The notes: a model not told the origin generated them from the sequence alone. Shown: positions 53,841 to 63,615, counted from the stretch's first letter. The stretch is DNA of 64,000 nucleotides from AG1 sp035559775 (GCA_035559775.1 DATMAU010000064.1:22769-86768); one strand, 5' to 3'. A program made the numbers and translations.

Positions 53841-54966
53841 ATGGAAGTGTTAGGGATATCTGGGCAAAATAATAGGCTATGGTCTCTCCCTAGATGATGT
53901 CCTTCTAGTCCCCAGCTACTCGGATCTCAACTCCAGGTCGGAGGTGTCGCTAAGAACAAGGTTCTCTAGAAGAATATGGATCAACGTACCACTAGTGAGT
54001 GCAGCAATGGATAGCGTGACAGAATCGAGAATGGCTATAGCCATGGCTAGGATGGGTGGGATAGGTGTTATACATAGATTCATGTCGATCGAGAGACAGG
54101 TGGAAGAGGTAAAGAAGGTTAAAGAGCAACCCATAGGGTTATCAAGCAACGAATCGCTAGGCCTCGATGGAAAGCTCGTAGTAGCAGCAGCAGTAGGTGT
54201 GAGGGGCGATTATCTTGAGAGGACTGAGAAGCTCTATAGATCTGGCGTTGATGCTATAGTAGTAGACGTCGCCCACGCCCATTCAAAACCCGTCTTCGAG
54301 GCTGTGAAGAATATCAAGAAGATCGTTAGCGATTCCGTGGATATAGTCGTGGGCAACATAGCTACAGGAGAGGCTGCAAGGGATCTTATCGAGCTAGATG
54401 TAGACGGGATCAAGGTAGGCATAGGCCCGGGTCATGCGTGCACCACGCGGATTGTTGCCGGTGTAGGGGTTCCACAGCTCACAGCTATTATGAATGTATA
54501 TAGTGTTGCGAAACCCTACGGAGTCCCGGTCATAGCGGATGGTGGTATGAGATCTTCGGGCGATATTGTCAAAGCACTGGCAGCCGGGGCTTCGAGTGCG
54601 ATGATAGGCTATCTATTAGCAGGGACAGACGAGGCTCCTGGAAAACCTGTTATGATCGATGGTAGGAAGTATAAGCTGTATAGGGGTATGGCTAGTAATT
54701 CCTCATACCTCCAAAGAGTATCTATAGATAACCAGGATCCTGAGGATCTATCATCATATGCTGCAGAGGGTATAGAGATGCTCGTACCCTATAGAGGAGC
54801 TGTTGCCGAGGTTGTCTCAAACATAGTGGGTGGTCTGAGATCAGGCTTCTCATACGTTGGTGCCAGGAATATCGAGGAGCTGTGGGAGAAGGCTAGATTC
54901 GTGATCCTAGCACCAGGGGCTCATAGAGAGAGCTATTATAGGGATCATGGTGTGAGGCTGGGGTAG
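53841..54966 (+). CDS. guaB: Inosine-5-monophosphate dehydrogenase, CBS-less, with apparent frameshift at the N-terminus
   Basis: Oxidises IMP to XMP in guanine nucleotide synthesis. Seen: LDDVLLVPSYSDL, the catalytic loop GPGHACTTRIVAGVGVPQ with the reactive cysteine at codon 54439-54441, ADGGMRSSGDI and VPYRGAV. The CBS pair (about 120 residues) is missing, as in some archaeal forms. The frame encoding the conserved N-terminus (from 53854) has no ATG, GTG or TTG until GTG 53944, which is inside the conserved barrel. ATG 53841 is one base out of frame and followed after 12 bases by TAG in the main frame. A one-base indel, frameshifting or a non-standard start would explain it. Confidence 0.85.
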
Positions 54967-54967
54967 G

Positions 54968-55981
54968 ATGATAACGATAGTGTGTGGAGGGTTCTTCGGG
55001 GACGAGGGTAAGGGTAAGGTAGCCGGCTACCTAGGACTTAGGGGAGGATATAGAGCGAGTATTAGGACTGGAAGTGTTAATGCAGGGCACACCCTAACGC
55101 ATAGAGGTAGGGTCTGGAAGCTAAGGCTAGTCCCCTCGGCATTTATAAACAAGAATATAAGGCTATTCATAGCCAGAGGCTCCCTCATAAGGATCGATGT
55201 CCTCCTAAAAGAGGTTGAGGAGACAGGAGCCCGGGGCAGGATATGCGTCGATAGATACTCAGGCGTTATAGAGAAGAAGCATGTTGAGATGGAAGCCCTC
55301 GATGATAAGCTCAGGATGATAGGATCCACTTTCCAAGGAGTGGGAGCAGCTACAGCTGAGAGGGTTCTTAGAAGGCTTAAGCTTGCATGGGAATTCAAAG
55401 AGATCGAGGATCTCCTCTGCGACAGCTCCTCAGAGATCCTCGATATGATCGAGAGGGGAGAGGAGATCCTTGTCGAGGGAACACAGGGACTCTTTCTAAG
55501 CCTCTACCACGGAACATACCCCTATGTAACATCGAGAGATACATCAGCAGCAGGGATCTTGTCAGAGATAGGGGCCGGGCCAAAGCATGTTGATCAGGTT
55601 ATAGTGGTGTTCAAATCATTCATAACAAGAGTAGGTGAGGGGCCCCTCGAGGGTGAGATAAGCCCCGAAGATGCTGAAAAACTAGGCCTAGTTGAAAGAG
55701 GAACCGTAACGGGAAGATTAAGGAGAGTAGCCCCCTTCAACATAGAACTTGCTAGAAAGGCTGTGAAAATCAACTCGGCAACCCAGGTGGCTATAACAAA
55801 GCTGGACGCCCTTTATAGAGAGGCTAGGGGGGTTAGGGATTGGGGAAAACTCCCCCTAGAGGCGCGTAGGTTTATTGAAGATCTAGAGGACAGAATAGGT
55901 GTTCCAATAACCCTCATAGGCACTGGCGAGGATGTAGAGGATATGATAGATCTTAGGGAAGAGAAGCTCTCAACGCTGTGA
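54968..55981 (+). CDS. purA: Adenylosuccinate synthetase
   Basis: GTP-dependent enzyme joining IMP and aspartate, the first step to AMP. Seen: the N-terminal P-loop GFFGDEGKGKV (about residues 8-18), the NAGHTL motif near residue 38 and the TRVGEGPLEGE block near residue 222. At 337 residues it is the short archaeal form (bacterial about 430). It starts 2 bases after guaB, so the two branches from IMP are co-transcribed. Confidence 0.94.
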   Translation: MITIVCGGFFGDEGKGKVAGYLGLRGGYRASIRTGSVNAGHTLTHRGRVWKLRLVPSAFINKNIRLFIARGSLIRIDVLLKEVEETGARGRICVDRYSGVIEKKHVEMEALDDKLRMIGSTFQGVGAATAERVLRRLKLAWEFKEIEDLLCDSSSEILDMIERGEEILVEGTQGLFLSLYHGTYPYVTSRDTSAAGILSEIGAGPKHVDQVIVVFKSFITRVGEGPLEGEISPEDAEKLGLVERGTVTGRLRRVAPFNIELARKAVKINSATQVAITKLDALYREARGVRDWGKLPLEARRFIEDLEDRIGVPITLIGTGEDVEDMIDLREEKLSTL

Positions 55982-56159
55982 AAATACGAGGAGAACGGTA
56001 AAAAGTATCTTGAGCATGAATAATGGCTCGGTAAGGCTGCAATGATCCCTATGATATGCTGGCTCAGAAGAGCGAGCCGGCTAAACGGGGAGTGTTGGAA
56101 ATATGGTGGGTTATAAAAACTCTTCTGTAGAATCAATCAAGGCATGCAGAACATGGCTT

Positions 56160-56630
56160 TTAGAACTCCTCGGCGCTCTCGAAATCCTCGCCAGATTCTT
56201 CTGCGCTGATATCCAGCTGATCGCTGTAGAGGTTTCTAGGTGTTAAGAGATCATGGAGACCAACCATGCTTAGGTGCTCAAGTGCTAGTAGGAATGGTAG
56301 GAACGCTAGGTATGGTTGGAGTATCTCGATGGCCTCTTCCTCTCTACCGGTTTTTCTCAGCTCCTCAGCCTTCTTGAGATCACTGGCAGCCCTATCTCTC
56401 CACTCGTCGAGCTTTCTCCACCCGCTCGGGGTTAGCGAGTATGTTTCTCTCTTTACTATGATCCCTTTGGTGCTTCTGGTTATAAGGCCTGCTGCTTCAA
56501 GGCTCCTCAAGATCTCCTCGACCATGGTTTCTGGTAACTCTAGCTCTTCAGAGATCTTGTCCTTATTATCGATCCCCCTAGCTATTGCTTCTAGGACAGC
56601 GTAGAGTTCGGGTCTATATTGCTGGCCCAA
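56160..56630 (-). CDS. Winged-helix transcriptional regulator-like protein
   Basis: The first 75 residues look like a winged helix: helices around ELYAVLEAIARGI and DKISEELELPETMVEEILRSLEAAG, then the wing GIIVKRETYSLTPSGWRKL. The rest is helical with an acidic C-terminal tail. 156 residues. Located alone, divergent from an MFS transporter gene that it could control, which is inference. Exact family (ArsR/MarR/PadR-like) is unclear. Confidence 0.65.
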   Translation of the reverse strand: MGQQYRPELYAVLEAIARGIDNKDKISEELELPETMVEEILRSLEAAGLITRSTKGIIVKRETYSLTPSGWRKLDEWRDRAASDLKKAEELRKTGREEEAIEILQPYLAFLPFLLALEHLSMVGLHDLLTPRNLYSDQLDISAEESGEDFESAEEF

Positions 56631-56728
56631 CTTAGTCCCAGCTATATAATAATCACGGGCTAATATTTTTCTCCATTGCTATAGGTTGCCTATAGTAATC
56701 CTTATATATTACATATAGTGTCGGAGCT

Positions 56729-58051
56729 GTGGTGATATGGTTGAGCTCTTTCTGGGAGGTGCTGGATAATGCTAGATGGGGTAGAGAGCACTGGAAGCTC
56801 TTCATAATAGTCTCCCTCACATTTTTCCTAGACGGTGTCTTGTTCACGGTCGCCCCGGCTATAATGTATTTGGTTGAGCCGGAGAGGGCTACAGAGATCT
56901 TTGCTATTAACCTCATCTCCTTCATGCTAGGCGCCCTAGCCCTAGGAAGGCTTGCAGATCTCTATGGGAGGAGGGTTATGCTCATAACATCTATCCTGGT
57001 ATATACCATCGCGACAGTCCTTCTAATACCATTTCACGGAGGCTTCACTGAACTATTGATCCTAACGTCAGCTATAAACTTCGGGATCGGGGGTGAGATA
57101 GGTGCTGCATACTCAGCAATAGCAGAGCTCATCCCAGCGAGGCATAGAGGTAAGGCGATGATGCTATCAACCAACATGTGGAACGTTGGTGCAGCTGTAA
57201 TAGCAGGTCTTGCCCTCTTCTATGGAGCTATATATACAGATATAAATGTCCAGATAAACTCTGTCATAACTACGGCAGCTGCGCTAGCAGCGGTTGTTGC
57301 TATTGCGAGGTTCCACTTGCCAGAATCCCCTAGATGGCTTATTCAGAAGGGTAGGTATGAACAGGCTAGGATCATCGTATCAAGGATCACTGGTAGTGTG
57401 GGAGCAGCTACTACGGATCTTGGGAAGATCACGCCTATAGAAAGAGCTATCGGGCTAGCCGAGGCTATGAGGAGATATAGCTTTAGGCTAGCAATACTAC
57501 TCGTAATAACAGCATCCCAGTATATAACCTATAACGTTATCGCCTACTACGCCCCATACGCTGAGGGCTTCGCTTATAGCGGTGCTGTCGAGCTCAATAT
57601 AGCTATAGCGAATCTCGGAGCATCTATAGGGGCCTTTATCCTAATCCCCCTCATAGATAGGAGTAGGAGGGTCTCCACACTACTATCCTACCTAGGGGGT
57701 ACTATATCTGCAGCTACACTAGCAGCGATCCACGGGCTATTCGCGATAGAAACATACCTAGCAGTAGTGTTTATAAACATGATCTTCTCCGAATGGGCCT
57801 GGGCCTCCCTAAGCACCCTGGAGAGCGAGCTATTCCCAACAGGTGTTAGATCATTAACCATCGGGTTCATAACATTCATAACAACACTAACCAACGCTGT
57901 GGTGGTCTATTTCGAAGCATATATACCCGCAAACCTCTTCCTAACCCTCGCATCTATAATATGGACCTTCGGACTCATAGCATCACTAATATGGTATATA
58001 AGGGGTGTTGAATCGGCTAGGAGATCCGTTGAAGAGCTAGTGAGAACATAA
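56729..58051 (+). CDS. MFS transporter, sugar/metabolite type
   Basis: Twelve hydrophobic segments with the MFS signature LGRLADLYGRRVML between helices 2 and 3 (about residues 73-86) and LPESPRWLIQKGRYEQA after helix 6, a sugar-porter-like motif. C-terminal helix region normal. GTG start; 440 residues. Divergent from the winged-helix gene, convergent with a second MFS gene. Substrate unknown. Confidence 0.85.
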   Translation: MVIWLSSFWEVLDNARWGREHWKLFIIVSLTFFLDGVLFTVAPAIMYLVEPERATEIFAINLISFMLGALALGRLADLYGRRVMLITSILVYTIATVLLIPFHGGFTELLILTSAINFGIGGEIGAAYSAIAELIPARHRGKAMMLSTNMWNVGAAVIAGLALFYGAIYTDINVQINSVITTAAALAAVVAIARFHLPESPRWLIQKGRYEQARIIVSRITGSVGAATTDLGKITPIERAIGLAEAMRRYSFRLAILLVITASQYITYNVIAYYAPYAEGFAYSGAVELNIAIANLGASIGAFILIPLIDRSRRVSTLLSYLGGTISAATLAAIHGLFAIETYLAVVFINMIFSEWAWASLSTLESELFPTGVRSLTIGFITFITTLTNAVVVYFEAYIPANLFLTLASIIWTFGLIASLIWYIRGVESARRSVEELVRT

Positions 58052-58059
58052 AGACCTAG

Positions 58060-59229
58060 CTATATATTTCTAGCCACATAACCCGTTTTCAACATACGCA
58101 GTAACACCACCGACACGAGCGGGAAGAGTGAGAGGGCTATATAGGATAGAAGAAACCCATGCAGATCTGCTATATAGCCGAACGTATAAGGCCCTATGGA
58201 GGCTCCAACAAAGCCTATGGAGTTATACCAGCCAAGAATGGCTCCCAGTACATGCCTTGGGGTACTCTCGACCACGATCAATGGAAGGGCTGTAGCGGCT
58301 GCTCGAAACATCAAGCCTATCATTGATAGGATGGGGACTACGTGGAACACTGACCTCGTGAACGGTATCGCTGCGGTCCCTATAGAGATAGATATGAGGC
58401 TTATCATGAGAACGCTTTTGGACCCGATCCTGCTGGCTATATATCCTCCTACAAGCCCGCCAAAGATCTCTGATAAGGGGAATACTAGGAATAATAAGCC
58501 CGCCTCGACCAGGCTCTTACCTATTGATATCGCTATATAGGTTGGTGTGAACGATGTGATACCAAAATATGTTACAAGCATCAATGCATGGATCACTATG
58601 CAGATCGCTATAGTTCTGATCCTCAGGATCTCTAGCCCCAAGCTTGAGAAACCACTCCTACGGGGCTTGTTGGGATCAGGGATCCTTATCCTTGTGAAGA
58701 GAATCGCACTTATAGCACCTGGTATCGCTAGTATAAAGAAGATCCCCCTCCACCCAAGCAAGCTCCCAAGAAACCCCCCAACAGCTATTGCTACAGAAGT
58801 CCCCGCACCTATACCTGAATACACTATCCCGAGAACCTTTTCCCTCTCACGCGGTGGGAATAACAGCGAGAGCAGAGATGTGCTCGATGTATAGAAAGTC
58901 CCTGCACCCATACCCGTTAGAAACGATAAAAGGATCATCGTTACAAAGGTTGGGCTCAGACCCATAGCGAAGCCAGATATGGTCATGATCGCGAGACCAG
59001 CAGCTATAACTCTAGAAGGGCTTATCCTATCGCTCAACACACCAGCAGGGATCTGCATCACCGCATATGCTAGCAGGTAGCTCGTAAAGATCAGGCTCGC
59101 CTCACCATGAGTTAGGTTAAAGCTCTTCTCTATCAATATGAGCACCGGCGATGGTGCAAACCTTATGAGGAATACTGAGAACCAGCCAAGCCAGTTTGCA
59201 GCGATCACGACTCTCTTTCCGATCAACAA
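58060..59229 (-). CDS. MFS transporter, nitrate/oxalate-like (drug:H+ antiporter type)
   Basis: 389 residues, 11-12 hydrophobic segments. The loop 2-3 motif GVLSDRISPSRVI is at about residues 63-75, and GAGTFYTSSTSLLSLLFPPRERE near residue 112 is typical of the anion:cation symporter and related families. Length is on the short side of normal. It converges on the other MFS gene with an 8-base gap. Substrate unknown. Confidence 0.82.
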   Translation of the reverse strand: MLIGKRVVIAANWLGWFSVFLIRFAPSPVLILIEKSFNLTHGEASLIFTSYLLAYAVMQIPAGVLSDRISPSRVIAAGLAIMTISGFAMGLSPTFVTMILLSFLTGMGAGTFYTSSTSLLSLLFPPREREKVLGIVYSGIGAGTSVAIAVGGFLGSLLGWRGIFFILAIPGAISAILFTRIRIPDPNKPRRSGFSSLGLEILRIRTIAICIVIHALMLVTYFGITSFTPTYIAISIGKSLVEAGLLFLVFPLSEIFGGLVGGYIASRIGSKSVLMISLISISIGTAAIPFTRSVFHVVPILSMIGLMFRAAATALPLIVVESTPRHVLGAILGWYNSIGFVGASIGPYTFGYIADLHGFLLSYIALSLFPLVSVVLLRMLKTGYVARNI

Positions 59230-59423
59230 TGACGCCCCAGATCTTAGAGCTGTAAGCTATAGAACCATTTCTGAAGAAGCTAATAGCCTCGTGATAGAGA
59301 TTTTTTACTATCCGCTAGGAGAGTGTGTTTCTCCGCTAAGGATGCTTTATTAAGAGATTTCTAAGTTGCCAACCAAGGCTTGCAGGTGTTTAACCCTACT
59401 ATACAGGCTATAGCATGGAATGG

Positions 59424-60260
59424 CTACTCGATTTTCCTTGATGCTATGATCGCTATGGCTATAGATGCTGCTGCGAAGAGAACCATATATATTGTAGATA
59501 TAACCACAGATCCCGGATCCCCAACTCCTAGCAAGTAATACCTAGTTATCACATTAGCATGTGTTATGGGGTTTGCTCTGGCTATTATTTGTAGGTATTG
59601 GGGCATCTGCTCTACTGGGAACATTGCGTTGCTTGTGAACATTAGTGGTAGGTTGACAAGGTTTGCTATAGATATGACTAGATCGTGGCTTGTTATTCTC
59701 ACAGCTATTGCTGTGAATATTGAGGAGAAAGAGACCGCTAGTAGTGTTATAACGCCATATAGGATCGCTATATCTATAACCCCCACGCCTGTTTTTAGAC
59801 TTAGGCCTAGTGCTAGGGCTATTATGAGCAGGGCTGTGACTTGGATCAGTGATCTCGTTACTGAAGAGAGGATCTTGCTCATAACAATGCTCGATCTTGG
59901 TATAGGGGCTACGAGGAATCTGTTTAGATAGCCAAGCCTCCTATCGAAGACGAGACTCATACCGCTCCACATTGTTGTGAATAGTATGAACACGCTTAGC
60001 ATCCCTATAACGAAGAATGAGAAGTAGTCATAACCACCGAAGTACCTCTTGATCACGTATTCCTCTATCAGCAACTGGATCTGGTTTCTAAGCTGCTCAG
60101 CCCCAGGTATATCTGGGATCCTGAGTAGCGCTGAGAAGTTAAGGCTCTTCCCAAAAAGCCCCATCCACATAAGGGGCATAAGTACCACGAATACTAGCTG
60201 CACTTTCTGCCTAAACCACTTCCTCATTTCCCTCTCATATAGTGTGTATAGTGCACCCAT
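59424..60260 (-). CDS. ABC-2 type exporter permease (drug/daunorubicin type)
   Basis: 278 residues with six hydrophobic segments and the ABC-2 motif FDRRLGYLNRFLVAPIPRSS (about residues 106-125). Overlaps or touches the upstream ATPase gene by one base. Regulated with it by PadR. Exports probably hydrophobic compounds; unproven. Confidence 0.9.
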   Translation of the reverse strand: MGALYTLYEREMRKWFRQKVQLVFVVLMPLMWMGLFGKSLNFSALLRIPDIPGAEQLRNQIQLLIEEYVIKRYFGGYDYFSFFVIGMLSVFILFTTMWSGMSLVFDRRLGYLNRFLVAPIPRSSIVMSKILSSVTRSLIQVTALLIIALALGLSLKTGVGVIDIAILYGVITLLAVSFSSIFTAIAVRITSHDLVISIANLVNLPLMFTSNAMFPVEQMPQYLQIIARANPITHANVITRYYLLGVGDPGSVVISTIYMVLFAAASIAIAIIASRKIE

Positions 60261-61249
60261 TATCTCCTCCTCCTCCAGATCATCATCTGCCTCCTAAAGT
60301 CGCCAGGCTCTTCATCTCTAAACATCCTCCCTGTATATTCTATGAAGACCTGATCTAACGTGGGCCTCGTGATCGATATGTTCTCGATCTTACCATCAAC
60401 ACTGCTAAAGATCTTAAGGATCTCTGGGAGCGTTGTCTCGGCAACATTTACCTTGATCCTGATATTGCCCTCAATAACATCAACACCGCGAACACCGTCG
60501 ATTATTTTCAGCTTCTCAACAACCTTCATGGGGTCTGATGAGATCTTGATCATTATCACATCGCCCCCCACTCTCGCCTTAAGCTCCTGTGGAGATCCCT
60601 CAGCAACAACCCTTCCTCTATCTATTATCGCTATCCTATCGCTCAGTTTATCAGCCTCGTCCATGTAGTGTGTCGTCATCAGTATAGTGACCCTCTCCTC
60701 CTTCCTAAGCCTCTCAATATGTTCCCAGAGCGATAGCTTTGACTGAACATCAAGCCCCAGGGTAGGCTCGTCTAGGATCAGTAGCTCGGGCTCGTTAACC
60801 AGCCCCATGGCTAGCTCAAGCCTCCTCCTCATACCACCGCTATAGCTCTTCACAAGCCTGTTAGCAGCCTCGCCTAGCCCCACCATCTCTAATAACTCCC
60901 TAGCTCTCCTCACAGCCTTATCCCTAGAGATTCCATAGAGCCTTGCCTGGAGAACCACGTTCTCCATCCCTGTTAACTCATCATCTGCTGAAAGCTCTTG
61001 GGGTACGTAGCCAATGATCTTTCTAACAGAGTCGGGGTTAGAGACGACATCTATACCCATAACAGTGACCCTCCCAGAGGTTGGTTTAAGCAATGTTGCT
61101 ATGATCTTCATAGTTGTTGTCTTTCCAGCACCGTTCGGTCCTAAGAGGGAGTAAACCTCCCCTTTAGAGACTTTGAAAGAAACACCGTTGAGGGCTTTAA
61201 CACCCCCGGGATAGATCTTGTGCAGATCCTCTACCTCAACCGCCCACAC
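60260..61249 (-). CDS. ABC-2 type exporter ATP-binding protein (daunorubicin DrrA-like)
   Basis: Seen: Walker A GPNGAGKTT (about residues 34-42), signature YSGGMRRRLELAM, Walker B LLILDEPTLGLDV and MTTHYMDEAD. The C-terminal 80 residues are the DrrA-type extension. 329 residues. It overlaps padR by 14 bases and the permease by 1, so all three are one operon. Confidence 0.93.
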   Translation of the reverse strand: MWAVEVEDLHKIYPGGVKALNGVSFKVSKGEVYSLLGPNGAGKTTTMKIIATLLKPTSGRVTVMGIDVVSNPDSVRKIIGYVPQELSADDELTGMENVVLQARLYGISRDKAVRRARELLEMVGLGEAANRLVKSYSGGMRRRLELAMGLVNEPELLILDEPTLGLDVQSKLSLWEHIERLRKEERVTILMTTHYMDEADKLSDRIAIIDRGRVVAEGSPQELKARVGGDVIMIKISSDPMKVVEKLKIIDGVRGVDVIEGNIRIKVNVAETTLPEILKIFSSVDGKIENISITRPTLDQVFIEYTGRMFRDEEPGDFRRQMMIWRRRR

Positions 61250-61673
61250 CGATCCTCACCTCCAGGGATCTTCTAAGCCTCCTGAGATCCTCTACAAAAG
61301 CCCTCTTAGAAGCCTCATCCATATTTCTCCAAGCACTCATAACACTCACTATCAGAGCGTGTATCTCCTCTAGAACCTCTATAACCTCCGAGGGGTTGTT
61401 TCTAAGCATCTCCTCTATGAAGCCCTTTTTCTCCATAATAATTTCCCTTCCCCTCTCTGTGAGGCTATAGATCTTCCTCCCCATGTCATCAACCCTAACA
61501 CTCACAAGACCTCTAGACGCTAGCTCTCTGAGTGCTGGGTATATATTCCCAGGACTGGGCGATATAGCACCCTTAGTCTCCCTTCTAATCTTCTTCATAA
61601 TCTCATAGCCATGGAGATCCCCATCTCTCAACAGGAGGTAGAGCACCAACAACTTGGTCAATCCCTTCCTCAA
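61236..61673 (-). CDS. PadR family transcriptional regulator
   Basis: Winged-helix repressor with the PadR pattern LLLRDGDLHGYEIMKKI (about residues 12-28), SPGNIYPALRELASRGLVS and YSLTERGREIIMEK, followed by a helical dimerisation part. 145 residues; TTG start. First gene of the exporter operon. Two tandem palindromes 5 bases upstream (61678-61697) are the likely operator for its own repression. Confidence 0.9.
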   Translation of the reverse strand: MRKGLTKLLVLYLLLRDGDLHGYEIMKKIRRETKGAISPSPGNIYPALRELASRGLVSVRVDDMGRKIYSLTERGREIIMEKKGFIEEMLRNNPSEVIEVLEEIHALIVSVMSAWRNMDEASKRAFVEDLRRLRRSLEVRIGVGG

Positions 61674-61677
61674 GATA

Positions 61678-61697
61678 TATCTAGATATATCTAGATA
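61678..61697. promoter_or_regulatory. Tandem palindromic operator upstream of padR
   Basis: Two directly adjacent copies of the 10-bp perfect palindrome TATCTAGATA, placed between the padR start codon and a TATA-like GCTTATAAGG (61702-61711, minus strand). A PadR dimer binding here would block transcription start. Known PadR sites look different, so this assignment is inference. Confidence 0.5.
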
Positions 61698-61737
61698 GCC
61701 TCCTTATAAGCTTAACGACCTACGTATTATCAGTCGT

Positions 61738-62068
61738 AGCCAGCTGTTTTCATGATGATTTATATGGATTGATATTAAATCTGTGGTTCTGTGGGAACAT
61801 TATATAAGAGTTCCCTGTATTTTATGGTGATGCCTTCGCACGATGAGGGTAGCTATAAAAACCCAAGCGGGCGGGTAAAGAGAGATCCAGGATGTGGAGG
61901 TTTCCCATAGCAGTGAACCAGAGAAATGCTATGAAGAGAAGCTGTGGATCGGGGTCACCCTGAACGGGTGGAGGCCAATGATAAGGGCTCCGATGAAAAG
62001 AGTCCTGAGGCTAGAAAGCCAAGGGAAGAGCTGTTGATAGAAAAATCAACAGCAATGAAACCCAAACC
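61738..62068 (+). mobile_element. Family B repeat, copy B2
   Basis: About 330 bp non-coding element between padR and the carboxypeptidase gene. Left end AGCCAGCTGTTTTCATGATG matches the copy at 63718 almost base for base over about 70 bp. Internal stem CATAGCA with TGCTATG (about 61906-61932). Right end has a perfect hairpin GCTGTTGA, loop TAGAAAAA, TCAACAGC (62030-62053) followed by AATGAAACCC, also seen near the window end. A frame across the right part reads VTLNGWRPMIRAPMKR-like peptide similar to the other copy. Resembles an IS200/IS605 right end; inference. Confidence 0.6.
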
Positions 62069-62094
62069 CCCTTATACCCCCATACATTATAAAA

Positions 62095-63615
62095 TTGGTG
62101 CCCTGCTTGGGTTTGGAGAACGTCTTTGTTAGGAGGGAGGTTAGAGAGCTTGTTGAAGAGTATATAGATATATGGTCTCTCCAACACGCCCTATCCCTCA
62201 TGGGATGGGATATAGAGACATACATGCCCGAGGAGGGAGTCTATGAGAGATCTATTGCTATGAGCAGGATCAACCTAATGATCCAGAGGATGATCACGAG
62301 GAGAGAGTTTATAGAGAAGCTGGAGATGGCTGAGAAGGCTGAGGATCTCAACGACTATGAGAGAGGCGTTATAAGGGTTCTGAGAAGGCTTGTCGATTAC
62401 TACACAAAGATCCCTCCGAGGGTTATTGAGGAGCTCAGCAGGATCACCTCAGAAGCCAGTGTTGTTTGGAGAAACGCTAAGGCTAAGGACGACTACGATC
62501 TGTTTAAACCATATCTAGCCAGGATCTTCGGTCTTGAGAGGGAAATAGCAGATCACCTTGGCTATAAGGAGCACCCATACGACGCACTCCTAGACCTCTA
62601 TGAAGAGGGCTTAACAACGAGGGAGTTTAAGAGCATCATGGATAGACTGATCCCTGGGTTAAGATCGATCCTCGATAGGATCGTGGGCGAGGGGTATTTC
62701 CCACAATACCACAGACTCGAGGAGGAGCCCTATGATATCAATATTATGAGAAGCGTTAACAAAAAGATCCTAGAGATCCTTGGCCATAACCCTAAGAGGC
62801 TGAGGCTAGACGAGTCTGCACACCCATTCACATCCTCCATGGGGATATGGGATGTTAGAATAACGACAAGATATGAGGGGAAGGATTTCAGAAGAACGAT
62901 ACTCTCGGTTATCCACGAATACGGTCACGCACTCTACGAGCTCCAGATAGACGAGTCGCTTAGAGCATCCCCACTAGCCTCGGGAGCCTCGCTCGGGATC
63001 CACGAATCGCAGTCGAGGTTCTGGGAGCTAATGATAGGTAAGAGCAGACCATTCATAGAGAATCTCTATAGAAATGTTCTTAACGGCTACCTCTGGTCCC
63101 AGGATCCAGAGGATCTCTATAGATATTTCAACATAGTGAGACCAAGCCTGATAAGGGTAGATGCTGACGAGGTTACATATAACCTCCACATAGCAGTTAG
63201 ATTTGAGATTGAGAGGCTAGCCATCTCGGGGGAGATCAGCGCTAACGATATACCAGAGATATGGAACGATCTTATGGATAGATATCTAGGGATAAAACCC
63301 AAAAAACATTCCGAAGGAGCACTGCAAGACATACACTGGAGCCAAGGATCCGTTGGATATTTCCCAACATATACGCTGGGAACAATAGTAGCAGCACAGA
63401 TAAGGGATGCGATGGAAAAGGATCTAGGTAGCCTGTATAGCTATATATCAACCCCCAACCTAACCCCAGTAAGAGAGTGGCTTAGAATAAAGATCCATAG
63501 ATGGGGCTCTACATATGCCCCAAAAGAGCTACTAAAGAGATCACTAGGAATTGATATAGATCCAACAAGTTACCTCTCATACCTAGAGAAGAAATATATC
63601 ATAAAAACCCTATAG
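62095..63615 (+). CDS. M32 family metallocarboxypeptidase
   Basis: Zinc or cobalt carboxypeptidase of the Taq/Pfu type, releasing C-terminal residues from peptides. Seen: the zinc motif HEYGH at residues 274-278 and its downstream glutamate in LGIHESQSRFWE, SLMGWDIETYMPEEG near residue 30, HPFTSSMG and HWSQGSVGYFPTYTLG near residue 420, all family-specific. 506 residues. The TTG at 62095 fits a leaderless transcript from the TATA-like stretch near 62070; TTG at 62107 is an alternative. The promoter lies within 40 bases of the right end of repeat B2. Confidence 0.93.
   Translation: MVPCLGLENVFVRREVRELVEEYIDIWSLQHALSLMGWDIETYMPEEGVYERSIAMSRINLMIQRMITRREFIEKLEMAEKAEDLNDYERGVIRVLRRLVDYYTKIPPRVIEELSRITSEASVVWRNAKAKDDYDLFKPYLARIFGLEREIADHLGYKEHPYDALLDLYEEGLTTREFKSIMDRLIPGLRSILDRIVGEGYFPQYHRLEEEPYDINIMRSVNKKILEILGHNPKRLRLDESAHPFTSSMGIWDVRITTRYEGKDFRRTILSVIHEYGHALYELQIDESLRASPLASGASLGIHESQSRFWELMIGKSRPFIENLYRNVLNGYLWSQDPEDLYRYFNIVRPSLIRVDADEVTYNLHIAVRFEIERLAISGEISANDIPEIWNDLMDRYLGIKPKKHSEGALQDIHWSQGSVGYFPTYTLGTIVAAQIRDAMEKDLGSLYSYISTPNLTPVREWLRIKIHRWGSTYAPKELLKRSLGIDIDPTSYLSYLEKKYIIKTL

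Noticed and set aside
61944..62132. 62-residue frame at the right end of repeat B2
   Set aside because: It runs through the terminal hairpin and promoter region of the carboxypeptidase gene and is only repeat-derived.
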